47,903 nt of DNA from Comamonadaceae bacterium. GTDB taxonomy: Bacteria > Pseudomonadota > Gammaproteobacteria > Burkholderiales > Burkholderiaceae. The position numbers were made by a program, and so were the translations under genes. A model generated the notes under the pieces. The model was not told the origin of the DNA. It ran no database searches and saw only the letters and a program-made list of their open reading frames with translations. Shown in pieces: positions 25,270-34,243 of the stretch (within the stretch, counting starts at the first letter, position 1; every line of letters starts with the position of its first letter). The stretch lies in contig CANCGU010000001.1 of the NCBI GenBank assembly GCA_947377705.1, forward strand, positions 1-47,903. The letters are read 5' to 3'.

Positions 25270-28200
25270 TCAGTGCGAGGGTGCAGTATCGGGATTACCC
25301 GCAATTAAACGATCCAAGGCTTCGATCAACGCCTGTGGTGGGCGATGCAAATGCACGCCCGCACCTTCGGCGTGAATGCCACGCAAGAACATATACACTG
25401 CGCCGCCCATGTGCTGTGCATACGCGTAGCCGGGCAGGCGTATTTTGAGCAAGCGGTGCAGGGCCAAGGTGTAGAGCACGTATTGCACCTCGTAGCGTTT
25501 GTGCAGCACGGCGTCTTGCAAAGTGGCGCTGTCGTAGCTGGGCAGTTTATTGGACTTGTAGTCCACCACCCAATAGCGACCATCGTGTTGCAGCACCAAG
25601 TCCATCGAGCCGGTGAGCATGCCTTGCATGACACGCGCCTGCAGCGCAGGGCGAGGCGCACCTTCAAACACATGGCTTTGAATGAGTTGATCCAACGTGC
25701 TGGCGTTGACGTGATGCACCTCTAGATTGAACTCCATCTCGGGCCACATGTGCTCGGTGCTCAGGTCGCGCAATGTCAAAGGCGCAGCGTGTAGATTTTG
25801 CAAAGGCAGCGGCGTTTGCACCACGGCCTGCAGCCAAGGTTCGAGCAGCGCACGAGGCGCATCGTCGAGTTGTAACCAACTGGCTTTGCGTTCCAGCAAA
25901 TTAGCCCAAGCTTGCTTGGCCCACTCGGGCGCTTGCGTGTTAGCCACGGGCCAGTTGTTTTGTGACAGCCATTCCAGCAAGTCGTGCAGCAGCGTGCCGT
26001 AGCGCGCACCGGCGGGGAAACTTTGCCATGGGCTGATGCTGTCCGGTTCTGGTACAGGTGCGAGAGATGCTGCCGCCATACCGCTTGACGGATCAGCCAT
26101 GGCATCGGTCAACGCGTCTGTGATGGCGTCAGCCACGGCTTCGTCGCGCTTGGATTCGGACACGAGCCCGCGCGTGATGGCGCTGAAGCTGGCCGTCCAC
26201 CACAAGCTGTGGTGGGGACGTTGAGGTGTGAGAGCGTCTTTGGGTACGTTGATGACCGCGGGGGCTTGATAGCTGATGCCTTGTAACTCTGGCAACGCGG
26301 TCACTTGGATGTACGGACATGTGCCCCACAAGCTGTGCAGTTGCTTGCCCAGATCACCACGTACTTCACGTTTGAGCAGCAGTGACAGTGCACTGCGTTT
26401 TAATTCGGTTTTAGCAGTGGCTTTGCTCACATCATTTTTGGTTTCGGCCACGCCCATCCACAAACCGCGTTGCGCACGGGTGAGGGCCACGTACAACAGG
26501 CGCATGTCTTCTTCCACCGAGGTGGCTTCTGCGTCGCTGTCGTCCTCACCTTCGTCGTCTTGCGCGAAGTTGGTCTTGGCTTTTTTCTCCACTGCAAACG
26601 CGCCTGCAAATGGCACAAACACCAGCGGGTATTGCAAGCCCTTGCTCTTGTGGTACGTGATGACTTTCACGCACAAGGCATCGGTTTCTAGGCGGGCTTG
26701 TTGTGCATCGCTGTCGTGGTGTTGGCTTTGAATTTGTTCGCCCAAATAGCGCACCAGTGCGTGTTCGCCTTGCAGGCTTTGCTCGGCGTGTTGCAGCAGT
26801 TCGCCCAAGTGCAACAGGTTGCTCAGGCGACGCTCACCATCGGGCTGGGCCAGCATGCGCTGCGCCACATGCTGGCTGTGCAGCCACTGGTGCAGCATGG
26901 GCAGCACGCCGTGTTGTTGCCACAGGCTGTGCCATTGGTGGAATTGTTCTAGCAGTTGCTCCCACTGCGCCTCGTTTTGTGTCGTGCCCAGCACCTCGTG
27001 CAAGTCCAGCGCCCACAAGCGGCTGCCCACTGCCGCACGCACCCAGCCCGTTTGGCGGGGCGACGCCACCGCACGCAACAAGCGCCACAAGTCGGTGGCC
27101 TCGGTCGATTGGTAAACGCTGGTGTGGTCCGACAAATACACACTAGGAATGAGTCGCGCACGCAGGGCGTGACGCATCGCATCGGCTTGCTTTTGGCTGC
27201 GCACCAGCACGGCCATGTCGCCGGGGGTGGCTGCGCCTTTGTTCAGCAAGTCAGCCATTTGGTCGGCAAACACTTGCGCGGTGTGGTGCAAGTAGCTGGT
27301 GCTGCTCACTACTTCGGCATCCCCTTGCGGGTGCATTTGCCACACGGTGAAGGGCGGGCATTCTTCACCGTTCACCACCAATGCAGGCTCTTTGCCTTGG
27401 GCCGACACTTCCACAAACTCAATTTCGCCTTGTGTCGATGCAAACGGTTGCTCGGTTTGCATGAACACATGGTTCACCGCTTGCACCAAGCCCACGCTGG
27501 ATCGGTGGTTGCCGGTGAGGGTGTGCAGCGCATCTGGGTTGGTGGCTTGTGCATCGCTGCGCGCTTGCAAGTAGGTGCCCAAGTCTGCGCCACGGAAGCT
27601 GTAGATGGCTTGCTTGGGGTCGCCAATCATCACCAGCGCGTTGGTTTCGTTGCAGGCGTCTGGCGTATAGATGCCGTTGAGCGTGCCGTACTGCCAAGGG
27701 TCGGTGTCTTGAAACTCGTCCACCAACGCCACGGGGTATTGCTGGCGAATGGCGGTGGCCAATCGGCCATCGTCGGCCATGACGGCGTGATGCAGGTTTT
27801 GTAACAGGTCTGAGAAGTCAAACGCGGCGCGTTGGGCTTTGGCTGCCTTGTAGGCCTCGCCCACCGCATGTGCGGCGTGCAGGGCCATGTGTTTGTCGGT
27901 GCTTGGCTTGGCGTCAAACAAATCAATGTAGGTTTGCATCGCCGCGAAGAAAGCAAAGCCCTCAGCTTCAGCCCAGCCTTTGTCTTGCAGGGCTTGGGTG
28001 GTGAAGCGCTCTAGTACTTTGAATTCTTCTTTGCTGACTTGAGCCTTCGCGCTTTGCGTGGCCCACGCTTGCAGCGCTTTGAGCCAGTTGGCAAAGTAGT
28101 CGGCACGCAAGCCTTTGATTTTTTTCTGTGCGCCTGCGTCTTGCAGGGCTTGCAGCGTCGTCTCGCTCCACGCATCACGCGCGCGCTGTGCAGCGGCATC

Positions 28201-28908
28201 CACTTGTGCTTGCCACGCCATGTGCGTGTCAATGGCTTGTGTGGGTGTGATGTCGGGTGCCACCACCGCGCGTGGTTTGCGCTCTTGCTCCTTCCACATC
28301 TCGCTCAATGTTTTCAGAAGCTTGGCAGGGTCTTGGCCAATCAGGGGCGTGATGTGTTGCAGCGTGTCGCCACTCAGTGGGTAAAACCATTCGCGCCAAT
28401 AGTCTTGCACCAGCGTGAGTTTGAGTTGGTCGGCGTTCTCAAGCCGCGTTTGTTCAAACAGGTTGTGGCTCTCTAGCGCGTGCTGCGTGAGCATGCGGCG
28501 TGACCAGCCGTGGATGGTGTAGATGGCCGCATCGTCCATCCACTCGGCTGCGCAGTTGAGCTGTAGCGCACAGCGTGGCCACAGCGCTTCGTCAAAACTG
28601 TCACGCAGTATTTCTAAAAATGCATCCACCTTCAATGAGGCAGGATGGTCGCGGCCTTGCGCACTCAAGTCAAAGTATGCAGCGGCTTGGCTCAGCCGCG
28701 TGCGAATGCGCTCGCGCAGTTCGGCGGTGGCGGCGTCGGTGAACGTCATCACCAAAATTTGTGGAGGCAGCAAAGCCTCGGTGCGTTCGTGGCCCAGCAC
28801 CAGGCGCAAGTAAAGCGCAGCGAGTGTCCATGTTTTGCCTGTGCCTGCGCTGGCCTCTATCACTTGGCGGCCGTGCAGCGGTAATGTGTGTGCGTTGAGG
28901 GCTTTCAT
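25270..28908 (-). CDS. recB: RecBCD enzyme subunit RecB (helicase-nuclease)
   Basis: RecB supplies the 3'-5' helicase and the only nuclease of RecBCD. The N-terminal UvrD-type helicase shows Walker A IEASAGTGKTWTLAALYLRL, the DFSDLLQNLH region, VDEFQDTDPWQYG and GDPKQAIYSFRGAD, and TYHKSKGLQYPLVFVPF. The C-terminal nuclease has GTLLHDLLEW, GSMDLVLQHDGRYWVVDYKS (Asp and Asp-x-Lys active-site residues) and the QYVLYTLALHRLL helix. At 1212 residues it is full length, and the nuclease motif is intact. Its start overlaps the recC stop by ATGA. recD does not follow; instead the liv operon begins 145 bases downstream. Confidence 0.95.
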   Translation of the reverse strand: MKALNAHTLPLHGRQVIEASAGTGKTWTLAALYLRLVLGHERTEALLPPQILVMTFTDAATAELRERIRTRLSQAAAYFDLSAQGRDHPASLKVDAFLEILRDSFDEALWPRCALQLNCAAEWMDDAAIYTIHGWSRRMLTQHALESHNLFEQTRLENADQLKLTLVQDYWREWFYPLSGDTLQHITPLIGQDPAKLLKTLSEMWKEQERKPRAVVAPDITPTQAIDTHMAWQAQVDAAAQRARDAWSETTLQALQDAGAQKKIKGLRADYFANWLKALQAWATQSAKAQVSKEEFKVLERFTTQALQDKGWAEAEGFAFFAAMQTYIDLFDAKPSTDKHMALHAAHAVGEAYKAAKAQRAAFDFSDLLQNLHHAVMADDGRLATAIRQQYPVALVDEFQDTDPWQYGTLNGIYTPDACNETNALVMIGDPKQAIYSFRGADLGTYLQARSDAQATNPDALHTLTGNHRSSVGLVQAVNHVFMQTEQPFASTQGEIEFVEVSAQGKEPALVVNGEECPPFTVWQMHPQGDAEVVSSTSYLHHTAQVFADQMADLLNKGAATPGDMAVLVRSQKQADAMRHALRARLIPSVYLSDHTSVYQSTEATDLWRLLRAVASPRQTGWVRAAVGSRLWALDLHEVLGTTQNEAQWEQLLEQFHQWHSLWQQHGVLPMLHQWLHSQHVAQRMLAQPDGERRLSNLLHLGELLQHAEQSLQGEHALVRYLGEQIQSQHHDSDAQQARLETDALCVKVITYHKSKGLQYPLVFVPFAGAFAVEKKAKTNFAQDDEGEDDSDAEATSVEEDMRLLYVALTRAQRGLWMGVAETKNDVSKATAKTELKRSALSLLLKREVRGDLGKQLHSLWGTCPYIQVTALPELQGISYQAPAVINVPKDALTPQRPHHSLWWTASFSAITRGLVSESKRDEAVADAITDALTDAMADPSSGMAAASLAPVPEPDSISPWQSFPAGARYGTLLHDLLEWLSQNNWPVANTQAPEWAKQAWANLLERKASWLQLDDAPRALLEPWLQAVVQTPLPLQNLHAAPLTLRDLSTEHMWPEMEFNLEVHHVNASTLDQLIQSHVFEGAPRPALQARVMQGMLTGSMDLVLQHDGRYWVVDYKSNKLPSYDSATLQDAVLHKRYEVQYVLYTLALHRLLKIRLPGYAYAQHMGGAVYMFLRGIHAEGAGVHLHRPPQALIEALDRLIAGNPDTAPSH

Positions 28909-31900
28909 GCGTCAGCCTCCTCGGCGTGGTCCGTGCTGTCGGCATTCAGGTGACTCACCTTGGCGGCTTTGAACATGGGTTCGTACAAGCGAGTGGCCCA
29001 ATCGTTCAGGCTTGCTTCAATCTCTTCAAAACTGGTGAACACCCGTTGCAAGGCGGGTGAGTCTGTGTATTCGCCGCTCTTGCCAAAGCCGCCTTCAAAC
29101 GCAGCTTGCGCTTTGCCCATTACGTCTTTGCTGCCGCCGTGCACGCCCATCACCCACGCGCAGGCAGTTTTGGCCGCCACGGGCAGGGGCTGCGCCCAAG
29201 CTTCTCGATAGGCATTGCACAGGTCTTGCAAATGTTCTTGCGCTTGTTCCGCATTGATGGGCTTGAGTTCGATGGCCGCATCAAAGCCAATTTGCACACT
29301 GGTGGTGGGCGTACCACTGGCGCACGCGGCCAAGTGGTGTAGCCACAGTTGGCTGAGTGTGTCGAGGCGTGGGAGCTGGTTTTCTTTTTTGCCTTCGGTC
29401 ACCGCGCCTGGGCGCAGGGCCACTTGCAGCCACTGTTGCCCAGCGCCATGCGCTTTGTCGTTGGTGTGCCACATGGTTTGGCCATTGGCCCACTCGGCAC
29501 TCAGGTGTGTGTGGCCCAGTTGCCAGTGGGCAGATTGCACGCTCAAGTGCTGGGGCCACTTGGGTAACAACACATTTAATTGTTCGCGCAGTTTTTTGCG
29601 GTCGTTCTCAAACAAGTGTTGCTGCGCCTCGCCAAAACCGGCCATGGCCAGTTGGCCACTCAGGCGCAGTTGGTCTATGGCTTGCTGGGCATCGTCGGCT
29701 TGTGCAATGCGTTGGTTGAGTTTGTATTTTTCTAAACCGTCCAGCGAGAAAGGCTCTTCTTCCTCGGCGGCTTCTTCGGGTTGGTCTAGGCGCAAGCGCA
29801 AACGGTCTACCAAAAACACTTCCACGGGTTGGCGCAGCAAGCGCTGCAAATGTTGCATGGTCAGCTCGGTGGGTGTAGCGTCATTCGGCGCTGTTGCGGC
29901 AGATGAAGCCGAGGACGGCAACAACGCACGCTGCCAATCATCCGCATAGGTTTGGAATGGAGAGTCTTGCGTGAAGTACTTGGGCGAAAACGCTTGCAGC
30001 GGTTGCAGCGACGCACCGCACGCGAGCGTGGTTTCGTCTTTGTCATTGCGCTGCGTCCACACCGCATTGAGGTAGTCCATCAGTTGCGCCACCAACACCG
30101 AGGGTGGCTTCACTTCATGGTCCGTCGTGCGTCGGCCTTGCCAACTGATGTAGAGCTTGTCGCGTGCCGATAGCAACGCCTCTAAAAACAAATAGCGGTC
30201 GTCCTCGCGGCGCGAGCGGTCGCCTGCGCGCCAGTGTGATTGCGCACTGCCAGCGTGTGCGGCGTCGCTCATCAAATCAAAGTCGCGTGGGGTTTGGCTG
30301 CGTGGGTAGTCGCCATCGTTCATGCCCAGCAAGCACACGCACTTGAACGGGATGGAGCGCATGGGCATGAGCGTGGCGAACTGCACGCCGCCACCAAAGA
30401 AGCGGCGTTGCATGGCGGGCTGTTGCAGTTGGGCCATCCAGTGTTCGCGCACCACCACCAGTGGCAGTGGGCTGTCGAGGCGAGCCAGTTGGCATTCGGC
30501 CAGCCATATTTCTAGCGGTGCCATCACGCGTTCAATCAAACGCTCATCGGCTTCGTCGCTGGGCTTAAAGAACAAAGCCACCAGCTGCTGCAACACCGCC
30601 ACCCAATCTGTAGGTGTGTGTTCTTGGCGCAGTTTGATCAGCGCAATGTGTGTGTGGCGCAACCATTGCAACAGACCATCGACCACGCGTGCGTCGAGGC
30701 CGCCTACGCCTGCTTGCGGCAGGGTGTCGGCCCACGGTGTGGCGAGGTCGTCGCTTGCACCCGTGGCGTAGCCCAGCAGCAAACGCTCCACACCAAACAG
30801 CCAACTGTTTTGATTGGCGTCGGCCATGTCGGGTGCAATGCCCCACGGCTTGCGGTGTGGTGCGTCTAGGCCCCAGCGCACACCGGCGTCGGCCAGCCAG
30901 GTGTCAAGCTGGGCCACGTCGTGTTCTTCTAGGGCGAAACGTTTGCGCACGGCGGCCACTTCAAACAGGCTTTGCCACTCCACGCGCGTCACACGCAGTT
31001 GGGGCAGTTGCAGCAGGGTGTCAAGGGCCTGCACCAGTGGCTCGGTGCGCGGTGTGGTGTCAGCCACGGTGTAGGGCAGGTGGCGCGGGTCATGGGTTTG
31101 GGCGTTATGTGCAAAGCGACCAAACACGGCGTGAATGTGCGGTGCAAAGTTGGCCATGTCGGGCACCATCACCATGATGTCGGCGGGCTTCAAAGTGGGG
31201 TCAGCATCTAGCCACGCCAGCAGGCGGTCGTGCAGCACCTCGACCTCGCGCTGGGCCGAGTGCGTTTGCACAAAGCACACACTGGTGTCGTGTGCGGGCA
31301 CTTCTGCAGGTGTGTGAGGCAGGGGCTCTAGGTTGAGCAAAGACGACTGCAAGTGCGCCAACATCGTGGGCTTGCGTCCTTCGTAGTCGGCGGTGTCGAC
31401 GGGGTCGACAAACACATCCACGCGGTTGAACTGGCCTTTGTATTGATCCACATCGTCAAAGCCATCGAGCAAGTGCAAGTAGTCGCGGCCATGTTTGCCC
31501 CATGCGGCCAGCAGGGGGTGCGTGTCGGTGTGCAGGGTGTATTGGTCGGCCTCGGACAGCGAGCCATCGTCTTGCGGCACGGGCAAACCAGCTTTGTGCG
31601 CTTGGCGTTGCTTACTCAATTTAGCCAAGGGCACACGGCTTTCCACCACATGGCCCCAGTAGTGCTGACAGGGGTTTTGCACCAGCATGAGCACTTGGCA
31701 CACGCGGCCCAAAGCGGCCAGCGCTTGTACGGTTTGCATGGGCAGCGACGTCACGCCAAACACCATGATGCGATGTGGCACACCCGCAGGGCGATGGCCT
31801 TCAGGCAATGTTGCCATCTTGGCCATGAATGCTTCGTGCACTTTGGCGCGAGAGCTGTAGCTGTGCTGTAGCTCGGCTTTTACTTCGGCATCAGCCGCTA

Positions 31901-32489
31901 GGTCGTCTAGCAAATCGCGCCACAGTTCGGGCTGCCAGCTTTGTGCGGCGTGCAGGGGTGTAGCCATGCCTGCTTGGGTGCGCAGTTGGTCTTTGCTATT
32001 GGCCCAGTCTTCTAGCCAATCGGCGCGGTAGTTTTGGTAGCCGTCCAGCACGTCGGCCAGCTGCGCGGCCAACTGATACGCGCGGCGGTTCATGGGCGAC
32101 GCGTCAGCTTCGGCTTGACCTAGGTAGTTTTTCAGCGGCGCAAAGCTGGGCTTGGCCAACAAACTGGGGAGCAAACGCATGATGCGCCACACCAGTGGCG
32201 ACTTGTCCAGCGGCATGTGCGCGGGCACATGGCTGGGCCCCAACACCGCGCGGTAAATCTGCCACAGCTTGGCAGACGGCAGCTCGACCTGCGTGGCCGC
32301 GCAAATGCCTAGGTCTTTGGCCAAGGCTAGCTCTAGCCAATGCTTCATGCCGTTGCTTTGCACCAGCAACACCTCGGGCGCAAGCACGGGCAGCGGGTGG
32401 TTGCGAATGAACTGCACCGCCAACTCGCGCAGGCCCTCTAGCTGGTTGCTATGAAGCACCATGAAACCGGTGGCGTGGGGGCTAGACAT
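28905..32489 (-). CDS. recC: RecBCD enzyme subunit RecC
   Basis: RecC is the Chi-recognition scaffold of RecBCD, a dead helicase-like protein. The 1194-residue product has the RecC N-terminus (HSNQLEGLRELAVQFI, EVLLVQSNGMKHWLELALA), and IYRAVLGPSHVPAHMPLDKS. It also has the conserved FKCVCLLGMNDGDYPRS and YISWQGRRTTDHEVKPPSVLV blocks and the C-terminal EAWAQPLPVAAKTACAW region. The length is close to E. coli RecC (1122). It is the first gene of the recC-recB pair and overlaps recB by four bases. The 142-base gap upstream shows no gene. Confidence 0.93.
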   Translation of the reverse strand: MSSPHATGFMVLHSNQLEGLRELAVQFIRNHPLPVLAPEVLLVQSNGMKHWLELALAKDLGICAATQVELPSAKLWQIYRAVLGPSHVPAHMPLDKSPLVWRIMRLLPSLLAKPSFAPLKNYLGQAEADASPMNRRAYQLAAQLADVLDGYQNYRADWLEDWANSKDQLRTQAGMATPLHAAQSWQPELWRDLLDDLAADAEVKAELQHSYSSRAKVHEAFMAKMATLPEGHRPAGVPHRIMVFGVTSLPMQTVQALAALGRVCQVLMLVQNPCQHYWGHVVESRVPLAKLSKQRQAHKAGLPVPQDDGSLSEADQYTLHTDTHPLLAAWGKHGRDYLHLLDGFDDVDQYKGQFNRVDVFVDPVDTADYEGRKPTMLAHLQSSLLNLEPLPHTPAEVPAHDTSVCFVQTHSAQREVEVLHDRLLAWLDADPTLKPADIMVMVPDMANFAPHIHAVFGRFAHNAQTHDPRHLPYTVADTTPRTEPLVQALDTLLQLPQLRVTRVEWQSLFEVAAVRKRFALEEHDVAQLDTWLADAGVRWGLDAPHRKPWGIAPDMADANQNSWLFGVERLLLGYATGASDDLATPWADTLPQAGVGGLDARVVDGLLQWLRHTHIALIKLRQEHTPTDWVAVLQQLVALFFKPSDEADERLIERVMAPLEIWLAECQLARLDSPLPLVVVREHWMAQLQQPAMQRRFFGGGVQFATLMPMRSIPFKCVCLLGMNDGDYPRSQTPRDFDLMSDAAHAGSAQSHWRAGDRSRREDDRYLFLEALLSARDKLYISWQGRRTTDHEVKPPSVLVAQLMDYLNAVWTQRNDKDETTLACGASLQPLQAFSPKYFTQDSPFQTYADDWQRALLPSSASSAATAPNDATPTELTMQHLQRLLRQPVEVFLVDRLRLRLDQPEEAAEEEEPFSLDGLEKYKLNQRIAQADDAQQAIDQLRLSGQLAMAGFGEAQQHLFENDRKKLREQLNVLLPKWPQHLSVQSAHWQLGHTHLSAEWANGQTMWHTNDKAHGAGQQWLQVALRPGAVTEGKKENQLPRLDTLSQLWLHHLAACASGTPTTSVQIGFDAAIELKPINAEQAQEHLQDLCNAYREAWAQPLPVAAKTACAWVMGVHGGSKDVMGKAQAAFEGGFGKSGEYTDSPALQRVFTSFEEIEASLNDWATRLYEPMFKAAKVSHLNADSTDHAEEADA

Positions 32490-32631
32490 GTGGGGCAGAA
32501 CGGGTGAAAAACGGACTAAATCATGCGTAAGTCAGTGAGCATACTGGATGGTTAGACCCAAACGGTGTGCCTGCACATCATCAAAAAACCACACAATAGA
32601 AAAATGGCCAATCTGGCCTTGATGAATACGT

Positions 32632-33120
32632 TTAATGTGCTTGTAAGGTTTTGAGTTTTGCGAACTGTTTAGAAAACTCTTGGCGCAGTGTCTTTCTAAC
32701 TTCAGCTGCTGCATAGCGGCGCTTTTCAACCTCTGTGCCTGGCGTGATGGGGGTGACGGCAACGGGCTTGCGTTGATCATCCACAGCCACCATCGTGAAG
32801 AAGCAGCTGTTGGCATGACGAACTTCTTGCGTCTGAATGTTTTCGGCAACCACTTTGATACCCACCTCCATCGAGGATGTGCCCGTGTGATTCACTGCAG
32901 CTAAGAACGTCACCAACTCGCCGACATGGATGGGTTGGCGAAACATTACTTGGTCCACAGAGAGTGTCACAACATAGCGCCCCGCATATCGACTGGCACA
33001 GGCATAGGCCACTTGATCAAGAAACTTCAGAATCGTTCCGCCATGCACATTGCCAGAGAAATTAGACATGTCGGGCGTCATCAAGACCGTCATGGTGAGT
33101 TGATGGATGGGTAAATTCAT
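32632..33120 (-). CDS. Acyl-CoA thioesterase, hotdog fold (YciA-like)
   Basis: A 162-residue cytoplasmic thioesterase expected to hydrolyse acyl-CoA. The hotdog core is seen in TPDMSNFSGNVHGGTILKFL, DQVAYACASRYAG, TLSVDQVMFRQPIHVGELV and SMEVGIKVVAENIQT. Asn-x-x-Gly around NVHGG forms the CoA-binding helix start. No strong ribosome site precedes the ATG at 33120, and ATGs at 33093 and 33081 are possible. Its acyl substrate cannot be told. It lies on the same strand as the preceding Bug gene with 46 bases between, but no functional link is evident. Confidence 0.88.
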   Translation of the reverse strand: MNLPIHQLTMTVLMTPDMSNFSGNVHGGTILKFLDQVAYACASRYAGRYVVTLSVDQVMFRQPIHVGELVTFLAAVNHTGTSSMEVGIKVVAENIQTQEVRHANSCFFTMVAVDDQRKPVAVTPITPGTEVEKRRYAAAEVRKTLRQEFSKQFAKLKTLQAH

Positions 33121-33166
33121 ACGAAGTTATGTTGAGTCAGGGGCTTACATCATCGCATTCAATAGA

Positions 33167-34156
33167 TCATTCGGCTGTGATGTGTGCCATGTCCACGATA
33201 CGTTGGAATTGCACAGACTCGGTTTTGATGAAGTCGCGGAATTGTTGAATGCTCATGGGTGCAGGTTCGCCACCTTGGTCTTGCAAGCGCTTTGACAACT
33301 CGGGGTCCTTGATGGCTTGTGTCACAGCAGCATTGAGCTTTTGAATCACAGCATCCGGTGTACCTGCGGGTGCAAACAAACCAAACCAGTTTTCGAGTTG
33401 GTACTTTGCCAAGGGTTTGTATTCGGCAATCGCTGGAATCTCAGGTGCAAAGCTGGTACGTTTTGCGGATGTCACAGCAATGGCTTTGACTTTGCCGTCT
33501 TTGATGAACGCTTTTGCGCCTGAGTAACTCACAAAGGTCATGTCGACGTTGCCTGACACCACATCGACCAATTGACCAGATGCGCCTTTGTAAGGGATGT
33601 GAACCATGTGGATACCCGCCATTTCTTCTAGCAACTCACCATTCAAATGCTGAGGGTTGCCCACACCACTGGTGGAGTAAGCCAACTTACCTGGATTTTT
33701 TTTACTATAAGCCACGAGCTCTTCGATGTTTTTCACAGGTAATGCGGGGCTGACGACCAAGACGTTGGGGATCCGTGTGACCAACGTGATGGGGGCCAAA
33801 TCTTTGGCGGGGTTGTATTGCATTTTGTTTTTGTAAACAAAGGTGTTGATGGCCGTCTCGCCCGCAGACCCTAAGAGCAGGGTATAGCCATCGGGGGTGG
33901 CTTTCACCACAGTGCTTGCGCCAATCATGCCGCTGCCGCCTGCCTTGTTGTCGACGATGACGTTTTGTTTGAGCGAACCACGCAGCTTCTCAGCCAACAA
34001 ACGTGCAATAGTGTCCACGCCGCCGCCCGCAGAAAAGGGCACAACGATGGTGATTGTCTTGTTGGGGAATTCCTGTGCGGACGATGGGGTTGAGATGGTC
34101 AAACCCGTGGCAAATGACAGAGCGCTCAATAAGAGTTGACGGCGGAAGTGAAACAT
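33167..34156 (-). CDS. Bug/TctC-family periplasmic binding protein (1)
   Basis: A 329-residue tripartite tricarboxylate transporter binding protein. A Sec signal peptide (about 27 residues, ending SSAQ) is followed by the Bug hallmark FPNKTITIVVPFSAGGGVDTIARLLA, quoted here as the FPNKTITIVVPFSAGGG start, then VDNKAGGSGMIG and VHIPYKGASGQLVDVVSG. AGGAG lies 7 bases before the ATG. It diverges from the aconitase-like gene across 87 bases that hold a long inverted repeat. No TctA/TctB membrane genes are present, as is usual for this expanded family in Burkholderiales. Context suggests a di- or tricarboxylate ligand. Confidence 0.92.
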   Translation of the reverse strand: MFHFRRQLLLSALSFATGLTISTPSSAQEFPNKTITIVVPFSAGGGVDTIARLLAEKLRGSLKQNVIVDNKAGGSGMIGASTVVKATPDGYTLLLGSAGETAINTFVYKNKMQYNPAKDLAPITLVTRIPNVLVVSPALPVKNIEELVAYSKKNPGKLAYSTSGVGNPQHLNGELLEEMAGIHMVHIPYKGASGQLVDVVSGNVDMTFVSYSGAKAFIKDGKVKAIAVTSAKRTSFAPEIPAIAEYKPLAKYQLENWFGLFAPAGTPDAVIQKLNAAVTQAIKDPELSKRLQDQGGEPAPMSIQQFRDFIKTESVQFQRIVDMAHITAE

Positions 34157-34205
34157 GGAGTGACTCCTAGGTTGAGCAATTTCAGTCGCTCAGGGTTAAC
34201 GATGA

Positions 34206-34241
34206 ATTGCATTTTATGCGTTAAAAATGCAATAATGCAAT
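34206..34241. promoter_or_regulatory. Inverted repeat operator before the aconitase-like gene
   Basis: ATTGCATTTT (34206-34215) and AAAATGCAAT (34224-34233) form a perfect inverted repeat with 10-base arms and an 8-base centre. A third half-site, AATGCAAT (34234-34241), follows directly. The element lies between the divergent Bug gene and the aconitase-like gene, ending 2 bases before the chosen ATG at 34244. A further ATTGCAT lies at the start of the GntR gene (36877-36883), suggesting that this regulator binds both and controls itself. The binding protein is inferred. Confidence 0.55.
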
Positions 34242-34243
34242 CT

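Noticed and set aside
32490..32631. Possible small gene or RNA in the recC-thioesterase gap
   Set aside because: Only a short GGCC-n5-GGCC hairpin and an out-of-frame continuation of the thioesterase antisense frame are visible; nothing supports a gene.
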